Positions 11,745 through 22,539 of a stretch of DNA of 64,000 bases are shown one piece after another. The stretch comes from Apostichopus japonicus. Its lineage: Eukaryota > Echinodermata > Holothuroidea > Aspidochirotida > Stichopodidae. Position 1 is the stretch's first letter, and every line of letters begins with the position of its first letter. A program made the translations under genes and the position numbers. The stretch is taken from NCBI RefSeq assembly GCF_037975245.1, contig NC_092580.1:17058001-17122000 (forward strand). Reading direction: 5' to 3'. Under the pieces are notes generated by a model. The model saw only the letters and a list, made by a program, of their open reading frames with translations, searched no databases and had not been told where the DNA came from.

Positions 11745-12330
11745 GTGTGTGTTTATGTGTGACGCCGCTTTTGTTAACACGATATTTCAAGAAGGGAAGC
11801 TTGGACCAATCTAATATTTGGTGTATATGAGTACTACATTGAGTAGAAGAACCCTATTGTTTGTGGGGAGGTCAGAGGTCATTTAGAGTCACCAGGGTCC
11901 AAATAGTGAAAACATTGTAAACACGATATTGCAAGGAGGTAAGCTTGGATCAATCTCATATTTCGTGAGTAGATAAACCACATTTAGGAGCAAAAGCCTA
12001 TAGATTTTTGTAGAGGTCAAAGGTCATTTGGGGCCACCAGGGGTCAAATTGTGTAAACCTTGTAAACACGATATCACAAGAAGGACAGCTTGGATCAATC
12101 TCGTATTTCGTGTAAAGGGGTACCACATTGAGTCCAAGAACCCTATTGTTTTTGTGGAGGTCCAAGTCCATTTGGTGTCACTAGAGGTCAAATTGTGAAA
12201 ACTGTTAACACGATAACTCAAGAAGGGAGGGTTGGACTAATATCATATTTAGTGTGCAGTTGGTACACGTTCAGTGCAAGATTTTAATGAGGTCAAAGGT
12301 CATTTGGAGTCACCAGACGCCAATTGTGGA
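11745..12330 (+). repeat. Tandem array of ~140-bp units with DR1-like AGGTCA pairs
   Basis: Four diverged copies of a unit containing aaacacgatatttcaagaag, a track with accctattg, and a closing aggtcaaaggtcatttgg. AGGTCA-N-AGGTCA pairs occur at 11869-11881, 12014-12026 and 12290-12302; the last two are perfect with A as spacer. The array starts after a GT-rich stretch near 11740. Related sequence occurs inverted at about 31930-32040. Confidence 0.85.
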
Positions 12331-12594
12331 AACTTTCTTTTATAAGCTACCGTGTCTCCCACCGACCAGCCTATCAGATAACATGTGCGTTACGCCTCAT
12401 ACGAATAGGAGGCTATTGGCAATTTGAAATTAACTTATGGGCATCCGTAGAATCTAAAACTGAAATTCTAACAAAGTTGCATTTATTTCAGCTCGAAGGC
12501 TTACTTTGCGTGCAAAAAGTGTACGTACTCTTTGTAGCACAGCGGTTCTATTGGACGTTTTCCGTCGTATTTATTTCAGGTTGGATGTAGTTTC

Positions 12595-14678
12595 CAGTGG
12601 CGTAGCTAGGATTTTTTGAGTGGGGGGGCCATGGGGGGGCTGTTCTTTCTAGTGGGGGGGCCGGAGGTTACTATCTAAGCGGAGCGCCACCATGGTTGGC
12701 GCGGAGCGTACAGAGAAAATTTGAGATTTTCAGCACCCCCAGATCGCAGGAGATGGCACCTGTGAGGCAAAATAGCAACCAAAAAAGATGTGCAACTTTG
12801 GTGACAGAAATGCAAAAAAAGTTTTTTCTCTTTCATGCTGACTGGCCTTGCCAACTCAACCAGACTTTTAACTTGAGGGAAGTTGGCATCATTTGCAGGA
12901 ATTTCAGAATTCCCAATATTTTATATCTCTACCAGTAGTGGAAAATCCTGTTTCGACAGTTACGTGGCCATAAAAAAATTGTTTTGTGGAATATTCAATG
13001 ACATATATTCATTTGACTCGAGGCAATATATGAATACCTGCATGGGCGGCGATCTGTTTCAAATATTAAGGGGGGGGGGACATCTGCTTGGATGCAGGCG
13101 AATTACTGTCAAAGCGGAGCGCCACCATTGGTTGGCGCGCAGCGTACAACAAAATTTCTGGTTTTGATAGCCCCCCAGATGACCGGAAATGGCACTTCTC
13201 GGGCTTGAAAATGACCAACCAGATGTACACTTTTGCCTGAGAACCAAGTTTTTCCTATTAGTTTTTTTTTTCATTCATAACCTTTTGTCAAGATTGTCAC
13301 CAGTCACACATCATGTTCGACCTCATTGCATTTGTAGGTAATTCTACGTAACGCCCCACAATACCCGTCAGCCCCACTTTTCAAGGTTTTAAGCCCATTA
13401 TTTGTTCAGAATTTGAATAATAAATTCACTTCAAAACATACCCATAATGTTGCACTAAATTTCATCTATGGAAAACCAATATAGAAAACCCCCCTCAACC
13501 ACTAACAGACCGGTCAAAATTGTACGAGTATAGAGGGAAGTATACTATGATGAAGAATGTTGGTCAAGGAATTTTCGAAATTTCAGACACAGTTAAATTA
13601 TTGGTGTACAAATATTAAAACCTCTTATAACGGCTACTATAAAACTTCGATATCATAGAAAATACCAAAAAAATATGCTCGAGGGGGAGGGCGATCTCCA
13701 CCCCTTCACCCCCCCCCCTCTCTTGGCTACGCACCTGCGGTTAGAAATCTTGTAGGAAACAGGCCAAATGGAAACCCAGTGAACCCATATCGATGTGGAT
13801 CCTATGTATGATTGTACGTACTTACACTCATACACAAGACGCAAACCAAATTTCATTACGGATGCTGTCCGTCTAGCTATTCATTTCGAGAAAAAAAAGT
13901 AAAAACCACTTTCGGTCATATATAGATACAAATTGTGACACGGTTAGACAGGCGCTTTGCGAGGAATTTGCCAAGGGAGGGGCAAAGCTTGTACCCAGAA
14001 TTTCTAAGCGTAGCGCCACCATGAGTTGGCGCGAAGCGCAAAAGAAAATTTTGGCCGAAAATGCCTCCCAGATCGCTGGAAATGGCACTTCCCAGGCCTT
14101 GTAAGTTGTATCTAAGCATTTTCTATTTTGAAATTACTAGCGATATCATAAAAAAATACAAAACATATGCTTAAAAAAAACTATGCCACCAAATATTGGG
14201 GGGATATTAGATACTATATCCCCCACCTAAAATATTGGGGGGACATGTCCCCCCGTCCCCCCCCCAATGATCGCCACCCATGAATACCTGATACCTCGGC
14301 TCAGAACAAACGGAGCCAATCTTTTGATAGATTGTTGCGCTAGGTGGAAGCACTGAACATATTTTCAGCAGATATCCTATCACGCAGCACAACAAGGTTC
14401 GTGGTGTATGGTCGCAATCGTCGCATCGACCATTGCCATGCCATGCTGTGTGACCATTCTCATGATTACTACAGATATTGTATTATTCTTATTCTGCCAG
14501 ATGCAGACGAGAAAATTGTGTAACTCTATTTCCCAAATTATTGAACAAAAAATATAAGCGAATCGCACTGATGAGTGTTTTTTTTTACCCCATTCCCAGT
14601 GGGGGGGCCAGTGGGGGGGCCAGCCGATTTCATGGGGGGGCCTCGGCCCCCCCAGGCCCCCCCGTAGCTACGCCACTG
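12595..14678. mobile_element. Non-autonomous hAT-type element (outer)
   Basis: Terminal inverted repeats begin CAGTGGCGTAGCTAGG on the left; on the right they are ...GTAGCTACGCCACTG. Perfect 8-bp target duplications GTAGTTTC flank it at 12587-12594 and 14679-14686. G-tracts (GGGGGGGCC) lie just inside both ends. A second element (13041-14282) sits within it, leaving about 830 bases of its own sequence. No transposase frame is present, so it is a deletion derivative or MITE. A palindromic GCGCCACCATGGTTGGCGC-like motif near 12686 is shared with other elements in the window. Confidence 0.9.
13041..14282. mobile_element. Nested hAT-type element
   Basis: The ends are CATGGGCGGCGATC and GATCGCCACCCATG. 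Perfect 8-bp target duplications AATACCTG lie at 13033-13040 and 14283-14290. It inserted into the older element 12595-14678. The interior shares long stretches, inverted, with 44107-45208, for example the block around 13620-13740. It carries two copies of the GGCGC palindrome motif (about 13115-13150 and 14008-14045). No transposase frame is visible. Confidence 0.9.
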
Positions 14679-14686
14679 GTAGTTTC

Positions 14687-15031
14687 GATGTGATCAGGAA
14701 GCGTTTATGAAACTTTACAGTTCGTCTAGTTAGATTTTTTACTATGACCAGTGCGAAGTAATTGTGTAAAATGGTCTTAGTTGGCAGTTAGTTAACGAGC
14801 TATTGTCTGGATCGGCTGTTGATCCCATTTGAGTAATTTCTCCCAACAGTTTCAGCATAGATAGTCCTTAAAAGTCTTTCGACTTTCGTCACGTTTATGA
14901 TTATGGGACAACTTTAACAAACCTGGCTAGGCCTGTGAGCAATTTTATGTTGTCTAGGCCAGCAACCGTTGGCAAGAATAGGGTTCGTTAATACAACAAC
15001 GTGAAGAATACGAGGCAGAATACCAAAACAC
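14687..15031. other. Unassigned sequence
   Basis: Between the hAT element and the TTAA MITE. No gene, RNA gene or recognisable repeat was seen. Confidence 0.4.
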
Positions 15032-15378
15032 TTAAAGGCATTGAAGACTCGCCCCAAACCGCGTGCCGCGCACTGAAAAAGTTAGCTTTCCGTTGCTTGC
15101 AAGTGAAGTTTTTCTCTTGTCGCTACAAAATGCAGACAGTATCTTTAGCTGCACCTGAGATGTCCATCGCTGTATCGTTAGTACACTGTGCTGGTGGGTT
15201 GTGACCGCAGCTATTTGAACTGAGGTACACTACTGTATAATTACCGACGGTAGCAAGCTGTGTGTGCTTTTTCTGGGATCGATGGTGGTGTGTAACACTT
15301 CTGTTACAACTCATTCGAAACTAGGTCATATTACCGGCATTAGACGTTTCTTTTTGCGCGAGTCTTCGCACCCTTTAA
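15032..15378 (+). mobile_element. TTAA-flanked MITE, copy 1
   Basis: The ends are TTAA-AGGCATTGAAGACTCGCC and GCGAGTCTTCGCACCCT-TTAA, an imperfect inverted repeat flanked by TTAA. Length about 347 bases, no coding capacity. TTAA duplication suggests a piggyBac-type mobiliser, but the ends do not show the usual piggyBac CCC start, so the superfamily is tentative. Further copies lie in introns of both P450 genes. Just right of it (15400-15430) a short ggttcaaacccc resembles a tRNA B box. Confidence 0.8.
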
Positions 15379-15494
15379 GTGCTGTTTAACTGTAATAGTA
15401 AACACCTTGTCTAAGGTTCAAACCCCAGAAGGTGAAATCTTAATATTCTGCCTTTCCTCCTTCCAATCACTCCTTGAACATCAACCTCCTTTCC

Positions 15495-15835
15495 ATTTTT
15501 GAAGAAAAACTTACGATTAAAACATTGAACACTTCTATCGCTAAGCATGCAACTTCCGAGGAACAACACAGAACCGGAAAACTTTTATGAATAACAAAGG
15601 TTTAATTTGACTGCTTTGAAATCACGTACCTGTTAAGAAATATAGCTCGTTTCTAATATTTCAACTTCAGGTTTGATTTGACTGCTTTAAAATCACGTAT
15701 CACTGGCAAGATGGCGTCGAGCGCCCCCTATCGGCCTCTTTTTTTTGGTCAGTTTTTGACTTCAGAGTAACAATAGAAGACCGAAAAACTTTTTGGACGA
15801 ACAAAGGTTTCATTAATGAATCTGGTTACTCTTTA
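15495..15835. repeat. Diverged fragments of the 925-bp array's terminal sequence
   Basis: Blocks such as tttgaagaaaaacttacgat and gactgctttaaaatcacgta repeat sequence found at 17460-17660. A short piece at about 15630-15669 is the inverse of the attagaaacgag segment that flanks the tRNA-like units near 21975 and 22140. So this is a small related element or a broken copy of the array's edge. Confidence 0.6.
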
Positions 15836-17455
15836 CCTTATTTCACAGGAGTTTTCATCAGTTGGAGAAGCATTCCTAAAGTCAGTCCTTTGTATTGAAT
15901 TTGGAATTAGGATATAAACTCCAGAGATTTACAAACTTCTAAACAATCAGATACTATAACATCAATCTTTGCCTAACAAAATTGTCTGCATTTGTAATAA
16001 ACTGCTTTGCTGAATAGGAGCAGGCACTAACTTACTTTGAACCACTTCGATGCACAACACTGTAGCATTGAACCAGAAAGCGTGAAGAATTGATCCCTAT
16101 TCCCTGGCCATATACTTTGCTCAAAATTCCATTTACTTATCTAACGTAGAGCAAGTGAGTTAAATTTGTCCAACAATTAAGTGAGAACCAGAGAGGATAG
16201 GAGGGATCCATCTCTTATTTGCAACACTCCCTTGCGGGCATCAACCAATTACTTCACTGATAAGGACCATGGGCCCAGATCCTGGTAGGGACAGCGGGAC
16301 GCGTCCCCACCAACTTTTTTCAGTGGTGGGGACATGATATACCGTGTTCCCACCAACTTGTCTTGACCAAACGCTGCATTTCAAATTCCCAGTATTGAAC
16401 TTTGTCGCAATTTGATGCAGCATTGTGCAAATGATAAGCTATAAAAGACGAGAATCATGACTATTGACACTGTTAGGCGTGACTTCTCCGCTGAAGTATT
16501 AACACATACAATCATGTGAAACATAATCTATACACGAGACTGGTAAATTGTGGTCAGCAAAACGGACTGAGTGCGAACAAAAACAAACGTTAACAACTCA
16601 CACTGTGTGTTGGCAATTTGAGGCTAGCTTCATGTCCTGCGGTGTTTCCAATTTCAGTTGAATTACTTGAAGTTTTGGCCATTTGGGGAAATATTTTGAG
16701 AAGATAAAAGTTTGGAAGGAAAGTATTTCGATGTTTCTAATTATATGTCTCTGAAGTAAGAATAAACTGGGCCTTACAACCTGCTACACTATAGTACACT
16801 TTTCATCGTACTGTGAGAAGTATGAGCTTTCTAAGATTAATATACGAGCATGCAAGAGCAGCATTCATATAAGTCGATGTAAATTAAATCATCACTAGTT
16901 CTCATTTTATTATATATCCACAGTTGTTAAATATAGGACGGAAATCGCATTTGCGGCAGTCAGGCTATTTCTACGAGAGGAACCCAGACCCATCGTATAC
17001 AAAAGTCTACTGTGTCCCAGGGGAGGTTTTAGCACCAATTGAAAGTGGAGCTCTATCAAATTGAAGGCCTGAAAAAAAGCCTTATAAATATGCTAACATT
17101 TGGGTTATTTCTCTCTCATTACTGTGTAGCACTGCCTACTGTGATTAATTGCTAAGGTGTGTCTAGGAGGGTGACGGTGATAAGGGGAGGGAGTGGGTCC
17201 GGGTTAGTGCTTGTTCATTTCCACAACAGTTGAAGATGTCATTACCCAACGGTGTTGGTACAATATAACAAATTTTCTTTACCGAAGTGAGTAAACTAAC
17301 AATTTTTTTTAAAAGATCTAAATTCTTTTGATTGCCTAGTTGCTAAAGTAATGGTCAAGGCAACGTTTCCTGAATCTGCTTAGCTCATTCAAGTCGCTGC
17401 GCGTTTGGGCTTGAAAACTACAACAGTATCGGGCAGTATTTATTCACCCTTCGTT
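15836..17455. other. Intergenic sequence without recognised features
   Basis: About 1.6 kb with no supported exon, RNA gene or clear repeat. The short stretch at 16280-16370 (gtccccaccaac repeated) is suggestive of a degenerate element end, but I could not pair it. Confidence 0.4.
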
Positions 17456-17499
17456 CCATTTTTGAAGAAAAAATTACGATTAAAACAACACAAAACCGG

Positions 17500-20400
17500 A
17501 AAACATTTATGCATAACAAAGGTTTGATTTGACAGCTTTGAAATCACGTATCACTGGCAAGATGCGCCGAGCGCACTCTTATGACACTTCTTTCGCTCAG
17601 TTTGCAACTTCAGAGGAACAATAGAAAACCGAAAAACTTTTAGGGACAACAAAAGGTTTGATAACCTTTGTTCGTCGTAAAAGTTTTTCGTTCTTACTTT
17701 TTTTTTTGAGGTGAAAAACCTTTTTGTCGCAAAGGCGATAAATGTGTATCTTTTCTGGTAGTTCGCGACACGCTGATTACGAATCTGAAGTTTATTTTGG
17801 AACTGGTTGTTGTGTGGGGGCAAACAACTTGATTTGAATTTTTTTCCAAAACTGACCCAAAATCGGTTTCGCCCAAATGACGTAACAGGGAGTAATCGAT
17901 GCTCAGGGGCCCAAATCTGTTACTCCCAGGTCCATATCTGCTTCCGTTCGGGAGATACGTGGTCCCAAAGGACCCGCTAGAAATACGTGTTCTTTATAAG
18001 TGCACAAATTGGAAAAACCCCTCTTTTCAGCCCCCTCTCTTGTCCTCTCTGAAATACCCATCGACATTAAAATTAGACGTGGAGTAGAAGACACCCTTGT
18101 CTTTGTTATACACCAATTTCGTGTAATTATCTGACCGGGAAAGGCTTTTTGTCTATATGATTTCTATTTTTTCCATAAATCATAAATCAGGTTTTTTGCC
18201 CCCCCCCCCCTGCACGCCCCACACAACACCCGATTCCAAAATAAACTTCAGATTCGTAATCAGCGTGTCGCGAACTACCAGAAAAGATACACATTAATCG
18301 CCTTTGCGACAAAAAGTTTTTTCACCTATAAACCGTAAGGGGTACGTACCCTTTGCAGTTTTTTGCCAAAATGACCAATTTATTCATAAATGTCAAGATA
18401 AAATTCAAGAAGACAAACGAAGGTTTGATTTCGGACTGCTTTGAAATCACGTATCACTGGTAAGACGCGTCGTGCGCCCTTTTCTTTGGCTCAGTTTGCA
18501 ACTTTTCAGAGGAACAATAGAAAAGCGAAAAACTTTTAGGGACAACAAAAGATTTTAAGCCTTTGTTCGTCGTAAAAGTTTTTCGGTCTTACTTTTCCAA
18601 GTTTGAGGTGGAAAAATTTGTTGTCGCAAAGTCGATAAATGTGTATCTTTTCTGGTAGTTCGCGACACGCTGATTACGAATCTGAAGTTTATTTTGGAAT
18701 TGGGTACCAAAAAGAGGTACTTTTTTAACTTTTCAGACAAAAAACCTATTTTTGGCGCAAATAAAAATTGCCAAAAATTGACTCAAAATAGATTTAGCCC
18801 AAAAGACGTAACAGGGAGTAATCGATGCTCAGGAGCCCAAATCTGCAACTCCCAGGTCCATATCTGCTTCCGTTCGGGAGATACGTGGTCCCAAAGGACC
18901 CGCTAGAAATACGTGTTCTTTATAAGTGCACAAATTGGAAAAACCCCTCTTTTCAGCCCCCTCTCTTGTCCTCTCTGAAATACCCATCGACATTAAAATT
19001 AGACGTGGAGTAGAAGACACCCTTGTCTTTGTTATACACCAATTTCGTGTAATTATCTGACCGGGAAAGGCTTTTTGTCTATATGATTTCTATTTTTTCC
19101 ATAAATCATTAATCAGGTTTTTTGCCCCCCCCCCCTGCACGCCCCACACAACACCCAATTCCAAAATAAACTTCAGATTCGGAATCAGCGTGTCGCGAAC
19201 TACCAGAAAAGATACACATTAATCGCCTTTGCGACAAAAAGTTTTTTCACCTATAAACCGTAAGGGGTACGTACCCTTTGCAGTTTTTTGCCAAAATGAC
19301 CAATTTATTCATAAATGTCAAGATAAAATTCAAAGAAGACAAACGAAGGTTTGATTTCGGACTGCTTTGAAATCACGTATCACTGGTAAGACGCGTCGTG
19401 CGCCCTTTTCTTTGGCTCAGTTTGCAACTTTTCAGAGGAACAATAGAAAAGCGAAAAACTTTTAGGGACAACAAAAGATTTTAAGCCTTTGTTCGTCGTA
19501 AAAGTTTTTCGGTCTTACTTTTCCAAGTTTGAGGTGGAAAAATTTGTTGTCGCAAAGTCGATAAATGTGTATCTTTTCTGGTAGTTCGCGACACGCTGAT
19601 TACGAATCTGAAGTTTATTTTGGAATTGGGTACCAAAAAGAGGTACTTTTTTAACTTTTCAGACAAAAAACCTATTTTTGGCGCAAATAAAAATTGCCAA
19701 AAATTGACTCAAAATAGATTTAGCCCAAAAGACGTAACAGGGAGTAATCGATGCTCAGGAGCCCAAATCTGCAACTCCCAGGTCCATATCTGCTTCCGTT
19801 CGGGAGATACGTGGTCCCAAAGTACAAGATAGAAATACGTGTTCTTTATAAGTGCACAAATTGGAAAAACCCCTCTTTTCAGCCCCCTCTCTTGTCCTCT
19901 CTGAAATACCCATCGACATTAAAATTAGACGTGGAGTAGAAGACACCCTTGTCTTTGTTATACACCAATTTCGTGTAATTATCTGACCGGGAAAGGCTTT
20001 TTGTCTATATGATTTCTATTTTTTCCATAAATCATAAATCAGGTTTTTTGCCCCCCCCCCCTGCACGCCCCACACAACACCCAATTCCAAAATAAACTTC
20101 AGATTCGGAATCAGCGTGTCGCGAACTACCAGAAAAGATACACATTAATCGCCTTTGCGACAAAAAGTTTTTCCACCTATAAACCGTAAGGGGTACGTAC
20201 CCTTTGCAGTTTTTTGCCAAAATGACCAATTTATTCATAAATGTCAAGATAAAATTCAAGAAGACAAACGAAGGTTTGATTTCGGACTGCTTTGAAATCA
20301 CGTATCACTGGTAAGACGCGTCGTGCGCCCTTTTCTTTGGCTCAGTTTGCAACTTTTCAGAGGAACAATAGAAAAGCGAAAAACTTTTAGGGACAACAAA

Positions 20401-21935
20401 AGATTTTAAGCCTTTGTTCGTCGTAAAAGTTTTTCGGTCTTACTTTTCCAAGTTTGAGGTGAAAAATTTGTTGTCGCAAAATCGATAAATGTGTATCTTT
20501 TCTGGTAGTTCGCGACACGCTGATTACGAATCTGAAGTTTATTTTGGAATTGGGTACCAAAAAGAGGTACTTTTTTAACTTTTCAGACAAAAAACCTATT
20601 TTTGGCGCAAATAAAAATTGCCAAAAATTGACTCAAAATAGATTTAGCCCAAAAGACGTAACAGGGAGTAATCGATGCTCAGGAGCCCAAATCTGCAACT
20701 CCCAGGTCCATATCTGCTTCCGTTCGGGAGATACGTGGTCCCAAAGTACAAGATAGAAATACGTGTTCTTTATAAGTGCACAAATTGGAAAAACCCCTCT
20801 TTTCAGCCCCCTCTCTTGTCCTCTCTGAAATACCCATCGACATTAAAATTAGACGTGGAGTAGAAGACACCCTTGTCTTTGTTATACACCAATTTCGTGT
20901 AATTATCTGACCGGGAAAGGCTTTTTGTCTATATGATTTCTATTTTTTCCATAAATCATAAATCAGGTTTTTTGCCCCCCCCCCCCTGCACGCCCCACAC
21001 AACACCCAATTCCAAAATAAACTTCAGATTCGGAATCAGCGTGTCGCGAACTACCAGAAAAGATACACATTAATCGCCTTTGCGACAAAAAGTTTTTCCA
21101 CCTATAAACCGTAAGGGGTACGTACCCTTTGCAGTTTTTTGCCAAAATGACCAATTTATTCATAAATGTCAAGATAAAATTCAAGAAGACAAACGAAGGT
21201 TTGATTTCGGACTGCTTTGAAATCACGTATCACTGGTAAGACGCGTCGTGCGCCCTTTTCTTTGGCTCAGTTTGCAACTTTTCAGAGGAACAATAGAAAA
21301 GCGAAAAACTTTTAGGGACAACAAAAGATTTTAAGCCTTTGTTCGTCGTAAAAGTTTTTCGGTCTTACTTTTCCAAGTTTGAGGTGGAAAAATTTGTTGT
21401 CGCAAAATCGATAAATGTGTATCTTTTCTGGTAGTTCGCGACACGCTGATTACGAATCTGAAGTTTATTTTGGAATTGGGTACCAAAAAGAGGTACTTTT
21501 TTAACTTTTCAGACAAAAAACCTATTTTTGGCGCAAATAAAAATTGCCAAAAATTGACCCAAAATAGATTTAGCCCAAAAGACGTAACAGGGAGTAATCG
21601 ATGCTCAGGAGCCCAAATCTGCAACTCCCATGTCCATATCTGCTTCCGTTCGGGAGATACGTGGTCCCAAAGTACATAGAAATACGTGTTCTTTATAAGT
21701 GCAAAATTTGGAAAACCCCCTCTTTTCAGCCCCCTCTCTTGTCCTCTCTGAAACACCCATCGACATTAAAATTAGACGTGGAGTAGAAGACACCCTTGTC
21801 TTTGTTATACACCAATTTCGTGTAATTATCTGACCGGGAAAGGCTTTTTGTCTATATGATTTCTATTTTTTTCTATTGTTCCTCTGAAGTTGCAAACTGA
21901 GCAAAAGAAGTGTCTAGAGAGGGCGCTCGACGCAT
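17500..21935. repeat. Tandem array of ~925-bp hairpin-bearing units, flanked by inverted ends
   Basis: The landmark gatgctcagg recurs at 17898, 18824, 19750, 20674 and 21600, giving periods of 926, 926, 924 and 926. About 4.7 units are present and the internal ones are nearly identical. Each unit holds two inverted arms of roughly 85 bases (for example 18234-18318 and 18618-18701, sharing gtgtcgcgaactaccagaaa and its complement) and a shorter fold-back at about 18527-18587. The two array edges are inverted with respect to each other: ctcagtttgcaacttcagag at about 17597 and its complement at about 21876-21897. It resembles a terminal-inverted-repeat element whose core was amplified in tandem. 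The small frames that repeat in every unit have no independent support as genes. Confidence 0.9.
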
Positions 21936-22005
21936 ATTGATCATTTGCCATTTCCTCCTTCCATTGTGAAGTTGAAATATTAGAAACGAGCATTACTTCT
22001 TATCA

Positions 22006-22078
22006 GTTGCTGTGGCGCAGTGGGTAGTGCCTGTACTTGGAGTGCAAGACAAACTCAGTGTCTAGGGTTCAAACACCA
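22006..22078 (+). repeat. tRNA-like SINE head, unit 1
   Basis: The A-box-like tgtggcgcagtgggtagtgc is followed 45 bases later by the B-box-like gggttcaaacacc. The spacing suits a tRNA-derived Pol III promoter. It lacks a convincing cloverleaf, so it is a SINE head and not a functional tRNA gene. A second unit follows about 160 bases downstream, with the same preceding segment (tattagaaacgag). Confidence 0.6.
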
Positions 22079-22166
22079 GTTAAGGCAGTGTTCCTTTTAC
22101 TACTCTTATACCTCTTTCCTTCCATTATGAACCTTAAATATTAGAAACGAGCTTTATTTCTCAACA

Positions 22167-22240
22167 GTTGCTGTGGCGCAGTGGTCAGTGCTCTTGACTG
22201 GGAGAGGCAAACAAACACACTGGCATGAGTTCAAGACCCA
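22167..22240 (+). repeat. tRNA-like SINE head, unit 2
   Basis: The A-box-like tgtggcgcagtggtcagtgc and B-box-like gagttcaagaccc sit about 161 bases after unit 1 and share its upstream segment, so the two form a dimer. The B box departs from consensus, which suggests decay. Confidence 0.55.
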
Positions 22241-22539
22241 ACCAGAGCCTTTTAATTTTCTGTTCTTTGGAGCAGGTGGAAGTATAAAGGTAAGAAACGA
22301 AGGTCATTTTATTGGGAACCAAAATGGTGTGATTGGTAGTTCCGTCCTTGATGCTACTGATTAGCACGGCTCAATCCCCGGGTGGGTCAGTGAATTCTGT
22401 AAAAGGAGCTCGCTGGCAATCCGGGGTGGCCCATGCGAGCTGTGCAGCCCCCCCCCACAAGGCGCCAAAGCGGCCAAAGTGAGGTGGCCACCACCCCCCT
22501 CCCTGACAAGGATCAGCAGAGAGGTCTCCCCTCTTCCTT
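22241..22539. other. Unassigned, locally GC-rich sequence
   Basis: Includes a GC-rich stretch at 22375-22505 with a C tract. No exon or repeat partner was seen in the window. Confidence 0.35.

Noticed and set aside
16241-16423. Repeated gtccccaccaac sequence as a possible element end
   Set aside because: No matching inverted end or target duplication could be found nearby.
17899-21793. Small frames that recur in each 925-bp unit, on both strands
   Set aside because: Their conservation follows from recent amplification of the unit; there is no start context, splicing or length gain to suggest a protein.
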